This document shows, in pieces, positions 58,319-64,000 of a stretch of 64,000 nucleotides of DNA; position 1 is the stretch's first letter; every line of letters starts with the position of its first letter. The notes beneath the pieces were generated by a model. The model worked only from the letters and a program-made list of their open reading frames with translations. It made no database searches and was not told where the DNA came from. The position numbers and the translations under genes were made by a program. The DNA is from Sthenelais limicola (lineage: Eukaryota > Annelida > Polychaeta > Phyllodocida > Sigalionidae), in assembly GCA_942159475.1 (NCBI GenBank), contig OW804100.1:3804627-3868626 (forward strand), given 5' to 3'.

Positions 58319-59626
58319 CATAATGCAATCAAACAAGTATTAAGTAAACACTTAGTTTATTAAATATTGATCTATTCAACTTTACAATTAGTGTGAACTT
58401 AATGTAACTACTTGGCGTTTCCAAGGGAAACGTTTCTCGGATGCAGTTACTTGTGTCCGATGTCAAGTTTTTAAACTACCATGCACAACTTCAGCAATCA
58501 ATAAAAACTCATAAAATTTACCAAATGCACAGAATACGTAGATACATAGATAATAGCACAGCAATCAGGATATATAAAACAAAGGTCTTACCATTTTTTG
58601 ACTATGGGGATGTATTAATCCATAACTCGCACAAACCTCTAATTGATAAGTTACAACGATTACAAAATAGAGCACTCAGAATAATTCTCAATCTCCCCTA
58701 TGACACACCAATAAACCATCTTCATAGCTCAGCCAAAATACATCTTTTATACAATAGAAGAATTACCCATCTAAGATTTCTAGCTTTTAAAAGAAAGAAT
58801 GATCCAAAATATGCTGAAACACCTAATAGAGAAACCAGGCAAAATGCCGGGCCAATACTCAAAATTCCCAGATATAAAACAAAAATGGGGGAAAATTCGG
58901 TACAGGTTAAGTGCGCCTCGGCCTGGAATGAATTATCGCCCAAACAGAGACAAATAGGAACTATAGAGACCTTTAAAGCAAACCAGAAAAACTGGTTAAA
59001 TACTTTATTCACATAAGCATACTAAAAGTAAAACAATCATATTTTTTAATAATATATTACTTATTCTCCTTTATTTTCTACATGTACTTGTAACTTTCCT
59101 CTTCCAAAGCTAATCACAGAGTAAATAATTTCTACTCCCTGTGGCAAAGCGAGAAGAAATAATCTAGAAAATCAAGAATCTGAAGAAAAAACTGTATATA
59201 GAAAGAATATTAATATAATATGTATTGCTCTTAGAGATGTACACTGTATAAAGAAATGTAACCACATTACTTTTGATATGTAGAAGTAGATCACAACACT
59301 CAACCAGTTTGCTTAGAGTGGCAAGTGATAATTATACGAATCTTTACTGCAGGTAAACAAGTGTTAGATAAAGTTTTTCTCTGAAGTCACAAACACTCCT
59401 CAGTATAAACTGAATGGTAAGTGGCAATGTGACAATCGATAATAATTCATTATATTATACATCGAAAAATCATTGATTCAAACAACTGAGAAGAAATTAT
59501 ATGTCTTTCCAGGAATTAAGTAAACCCTACATGTACAAATGTTATTTTTTAAGTCTTGGACCGACAGAACCAACCCCGAAAAGGGGAGCCGGGATCCCAA
59601 GTCTAAATAAAATCTTTAAAAAAAAA
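58319..59626 (+). mobile_element. 5'-truncated LINE with 9-bp target duplication
   Basis: GAAGTGATA at 58310-58318 and 59627-59635 brackets the insertion, which ends in ATAAAATCTTT and a poly-A run. The ORF at 58441-59016 (191 codons) is the C-terminal end of LINE ORF2: VLPFFDYGDVL, LQRLQNRALRIILNLP, RRITHLRFLAFKRK and CASAWNELSP. The catalytic RT motifs are absent. The 3' UTR is ~600 bp and holds a small hairpin, CCCGAAAAGGGG. Confidence 0.85.
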
Positions 59627-59635
59627 GAAGTGATA

Positions 59636-61457
59636 GTTACTGTGATGTAGGCATATGACGGAAAATGTTATATATTATTAACCTAAAAAACCATTAAACT
59701 TAGATTAAAGCATAATAAAGGGCTGAATCACAAGTGGATTGTTGTATATCGGTTCACTAGCTATGTTGTGTATTTTGGCGTGGTCTGTTGTAACCCCTGA
59801 GTATCATTCATATTGTATGGTTAACCATTTGTGAGAACTTGTCCACAAGTAAGAGTATTTAGAGGGAAGAGAGAGAGAAAAGAAGAGGGGGAGGAGGGGG
59901 TGAGGGAGGGAGGGGGAAGAGGGAGGGGAATGAGGGAAAAAGGAATGAGGGGTTAGGATTAATGAAGGCAGATCATGTTGAAGAGCATAGGGGAGGTGTG
60001 TTGAAATTAGGTTAAAGTAAAACTCTGGGTTGGAACACTTGCTGGTCATACAGCTCAATTATGGTTGATAACTGGGAACCCACATTATAATACTGGTTTC
60101 TGGGCAATGATATTGCCAGAATGAATCAAGTAATTTCTTTCCCACTCTCCCCAAACCCTGTCCTGAGTGCTGCCATATTGCCCTGTGTATGACACGAACT
60201 CGGGCCTGTTCATTACCGGTATGTGGTCAGTGCATGGTCACGGTCTAATGAGTGTGACAGTAAATAGTAAACAGTATGGCAGGCACGGCGGAACAGATAA
60301 AATATTGGGGGGGGGCACACTTTTTTGGGAGGGGGGGGGGGAGAGGGGAGGCAGGTTAATTTTTTAGGGACTTTATATGGATAAGTATCAGGGAATGTAA
60401 ATTAAAATCTGTATTACACAAAGGTACCCAGGCGCACGCCCTCCCCTTTTCAAAATCAAGATTTGACTTTTACGGTGCAAAAAATATCATATAACACCAG
60501 GCCTATTACCTTGAAATAGGATATACTTTTATGTACACTTTATCAACTGTATTCCAATAAAGGGGCTTGGAAAAGCCTAGAATTTAGGCAAATAAATTCA
60601 AGGGTTGAAACATTAACATATTAGGTCGAAGGGCCTGAAATATCATCACATGGCCTAGAATCCTGTTGGAATCTTTTAACTGGCCTTGGAATGTTCGGAG
60701 ATTCTCAGTATCTTACAGTGGGGTGTGTGAGAGGAGGGGGTGTAAATAGGTTATTAAATAGTTCGATTATAGCTGATGACATAAATGCACCTTCAAGTAT
60801 ATAAATATATACCTAGATTAGAACACAAACTATTTCCTGAAACCTTAATGTACAGAGAGCACTGACTAAGACTTTCTGATCCAGACCTACCAAGACTCCC
60901 GCATCCTGCGGGAGACTCCCGCATTTCGTAATTCCTCCCGCTCACCCGCAAGAGAGACAAATCCTCCCACAGAAAAATTATTGCAATCTTGTACATTGTC
61001 GAACAATAAATATTTGTTACGCCGACCCGCTTAGCTCTGCAGTATAAGTGTACAGCAATTTAAACTTGATTGGGATATAGGCCTACATAAATTAGTGCAT
61101 ACACAAACTGCAATTTTCGTAACTACTGTCTACCGTCGCACCAGTAGTTGATTATGTATTGTTGAGGCATTTCCATCCAGGATCTATGATTTTTGGTTAT
61201 TCAGAGAGTTTGTATTACTGTAGGTAGTTGATCAGGCAGAGAATAATGCTCCAATTAATATCACATAGTTAAATGGATTTGGTAGTGGGCCCTATATTAT
61301 GATTCAAACTATTTTCTTGATTTTCGTATTTTGACACTGAGATCATAGCTACTACGGCAAAATCATAGAAGTGAGTCTGTATGCGTTCATAAAAAAATGT
61401 CATATAGATGATATATATATTATTTGTATTTATTCCTATTATTTTTCATATAATATA
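59636..61457. other. Non-coding stretch with purine and G tracts
   Basis: No gene seen. It contains a GA-rich tract (59861-59955), G-runs (60307-60345) and a short inverted repeat around GACTCCCGCATCCTGCGGGAG near 60895. Confidence 0.5.
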
Positions 61458-61868
61458 TGTGATCCGTTTTTAGGAAAATGAGTCATAAGTCGCAAAAATG
61501 ATATTTTTCAAAGTGGTTATTTTATAAGATCACCTTATTGGAATATTCTGATTTTGGGAGAGTTTATCACCTATAGTTACGTCAGTCGATGTATAAAATT
61601 TCAGGACAATGTATTAAATATATCCACTCGTTTTAAAGGTCCTCGTATGGAATATATTTAGTTACTTTACTGGTTATTGCCCCCGAGAAATATTGCAAAC
61701 TTTTCTTTTCAAAAATAAAAATATCAAACTTAAAATCTGGAAATACTTATTAGATTATTAGACTGTTTACTATCATTGGAATCGACTTGGTCTCATCTTT
61801 TCAAATATAATAATATCTCAAAATCCATTTTTTGCGACTTATGACTTATTTTCCTGAAACACATCACA
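61458..61868. mobile_element. MITE family B, copy near right end
   Basis: 411 bp, almost identical to 11393-11802, with TA on both sides (61456-61457, 61869-61870). Confidence 0.9.
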
Positions 61869-61965
61869 TATTATATATAGGCCCATTGGGATGAGGGATG
61901 CAAACAGTCTTATTATTATGGGAAATAAATGAAGATAACAAATTGTTACTATCAGATTTTGTACC

Positions 61966-62040
61966 GAGAATTATTTAGGTTAGGCCTAAGTAATACAGAT
62001 CAGTGATCTGTATTACTTAGGCCTAACCTAAATAATTCTC
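61966..62040. repeat. Perfect 75-bp palindrome
   Basis: Two 37-bp arms, GAGAATTATTTAGGTTAGGC...CAGATCA and the exact reverse complement, around a single central G at 62003. No mismatch by eye. Confidence 0.95.
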
Positions 62041-64000
62041 AGAAGCAGGCCAATTAATGTGAATTCCGCGAGTTCCCCAATGTTACTTTAATCTTGTATG
62101 GGTGTGTGTATTGTAGGCTAGTGCCCCCTTGCCCCCCTGGTTCCACCGCACCTGTATGGTACACGTGGCTGTGCAACCCAGTCAACATGGCTAGTCAACA
62201 AGGTGGTAATAAGAATGAGGAAGAGGAAGTTTATTCCAATTCTGTCTTAGGGGTTGAAGGCTACCAATCCGAGCAAAGAATGAGATCCATGGAGTCTTTC
62301 TTTTGCCAGAAGTTTGAGTGTAACACCCATATGCCTCGCAGATAGGCATCATCAATGAAAACAAGAGTTGGAGCTGATTTGAGCCAAACCCAAACAATCT
62401 CTACCTTAGGCCAAGAGAAGGAAGTGAGCTGGCGTTCTGCTGACGTCATGTTCACATAGCATTCTGGGAATATTGTTCCCGCCAACATACCAGATAATAG
62501 CCAGTTAGAACATGAAGAAATCACTCCCCAATGATTTATAAATGATTGAATTACATATTACAATGTACAGAACATCAAATTGTAGTTTTTTCCAATGTCT
62601 GAAATCGTATTATACGCAGTCCAGAGTTCCCCTTTAAATTTAGTTTTAATTTCCCTTAGAATGAAGGGATATATGGGGTTTGGGCCTGGAATGGTATGTC
62701 TTGGTTAGATTAGTTTAATTTCTCCCTTCATTTGAAGGGGACATAAAGTATTTGAGCCTGGCTTGTGACTGTCAATCATGTGCCACAGGGGTGGGGTGGG
62801 GGCGGTGGCAAGGAGGTGGTGGGTGGCTTGTGACTGTCAATCATGTGCCACAGGGGTGTGTGTGTGTGTGGGGGGGCGGTGGCAAGGAGGTGGTGGGTGG
62901 CTTGTGACTGTCAATCATGTGCCACAGGGGTGGGGGGGGGGGGGCGGTGGCAAGGAGGTGGTCTTGAGGCTGGTAAAGACAGACAATGCTCACAACGTTT
63001 TTACCAACCTGAGGATCCCTCGAGAGGTCACTAGTCCTTGGCTTTCATTGAAAGGAATCGTGAGGTAAAAACATGAGTATAATGGCTTATCCACTTACAC
63101 AACAATCGACGACCGACAAAAGTGACCGACAATCTGTTTCCCGCCATCGTCGGTCACCTCTGTCGGCTACCGGTATTTACTTGCACGACTAAAATTGCTC
63201 ATTTTGGTCACCGATTGTCGGTCACCTAGCATCACTGATTGTCTGTCCCCGGTATCCACTTGTACGATAATCGTGTACCAGGTTTATTTATGTGATAATA
63301 ATGTCTATATAATTGTCTATATCAAATACGTTTCCAACGTATGAGTACTACCAGGGATAGCTCTGCTCAAACAAACTAAATATGTGATCCATACCGAATA
63401 TAGGTTTTAATATATTTTCATATAATTGTGTATAATGTTTTAACTAATTATACTGATGTAGGTAAATATCAATATTGAATAATATGGAGATCACAGAAGC
63501 ACATGCAGGAGCCTGTATAGCCTGAATGCAGTGATATAGAGCCATGTGACGGCTGCTCTTATGTCTGCAAACGCTAAAAACGATGAGTTTCTAAAAAGGT
63601 AATATGGGGGGGGGGGGGGGGGTCTGGTAGGTCGGATTTTGGCTCTAGATTCCTTAATATTTTAGAAAGATTTCATAATATGGATATTGTTAAAATATTT
63701 CTTGGTAGAAATAAGCCTATACCGGTATATAAAGAGTGTCTGAATGACAATCTCCATATAATCTAATATTGCATGGCGATAGAAATATATATTAACAAGG
63801 AAATACCTTGAAATCCCAGAAGATTTTTATGATATCTCAATTCAGTGTATCAAGTTTTGTCACTTGTATAATTAGAGTTATTTGATCGTGTGGTGTTATT
63901 CGTATTGATACAGTTTATGCACTGTCTTTTGTCGCCGTCAGCTTGAAACATCTATTGCATTGTAAATTCTTCATTTTAGAAGTTCGGTTATAACGAGATT
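62041..64000. other. Non-coding stretch at window end
   Basis: Apart from the tandem repeats at 62760-62966, an 18-base G-run near 63607 and repeated CGGTCACC/GACCGACA words at 63100-63260, I see nothing assignable. An ATG in good context at 62188 opens a 52-codon frame that could be a first exon, but there is no further support. Confidence 0.4.
62760..62966. repeat. Three tandem ~70-bp G-rich repeats
   Basis: Three copies of GCTTGTGACTGTCAATCATG followed by TGCCACAGGGG, a G-run and GGCGGTGGCAAGGAGGTGGT. They differ mainly in the length and phase of the G/GT run. Gly/Cys-rich ORFs here are by-products. Confidence 0.9.

Noticed and set aside
62778..63068. Gly/Cys-rich ORFs
   Set aside because: Direct products of the G-rich tandem repeat.

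Overview
This window comes from an AT-rich animal genome. It looks like a marine invertebrate, but I cannot name the species. Genes are spliced with GT/AG introns, and nearly all recognisable coding sequence belongs to mobile elements. The one host-type gene is a broken rhodopsin-family receptor.

Layout. Bases 1-7915 are a degenerate 16-bp satellite array. Bases 7916-13325 are gene-free and hold two copies of a ~410-bp MITE. Bases 13332-36927 are an essentially full-length Polinton/Maverick (adintovirus-like) element with ~560-bp terminal inverted repeats (TIRs) and a 6-bp target duplication, AATCTT. Bases 38135-40295 are a GPCR pseudogene with one MITE inserted in a coding exon and a second just upstream of it. 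Bases 42953-52149 are a DNA transposon (~1.9 kb before insertions) that has received a 7.3-kb Ty3/Gypsy element and a MITE. Bases 53071-59626 hold LINE fragments, a palindromic MITE and a 2.74-kb TIR element. The last 4 kb hold another MITE, a perfect 75-bp palindrome and G-rich tandem repeats.

Polinton. A large minus-strand block (35678 to 19555) encodes DNA polymerase B, packaging ATPase, small accessory proteins, integrase, penton-type minor capsid protein, a basic core-like protein, major capsid protein, an adenain-like protease and a large membrane glycoprotein. The left end holds three spliced genes I do not recognise. Polymerase and integrase would copy and insert the DNA, while ATPase, protease and capsid proteins would build a virion. 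The copy is decayed: polymerase carries two LINE insertions and a frameshift, the major capsid gene two frameshifts, integrase and the first left-end gene one each, and the glycoprotein gene a premature stop. Protease, ATPase, penton, basic protein and two of the three left-end genes remain open.

Gypsy element. Its two 410-bp LTRs differ at one base, so insertion was recent. Yet it lacks most of gag, the protease and reverse transcriptase, and has an in-frame stop in integrase. Its integrase tail carries several AT-hooks, and a 704-codon ORF with zinc-finger-like motifs and a predicted coiled coil sits in the env position behind a good splice acceptor.

Most notable are the spliced Polinton glycoprotein with its LRRNT-like head, the Gypsy AT-hook tail and third ORF, and a 13-bp motif repeated in both orientations inside the host DNA transposon.
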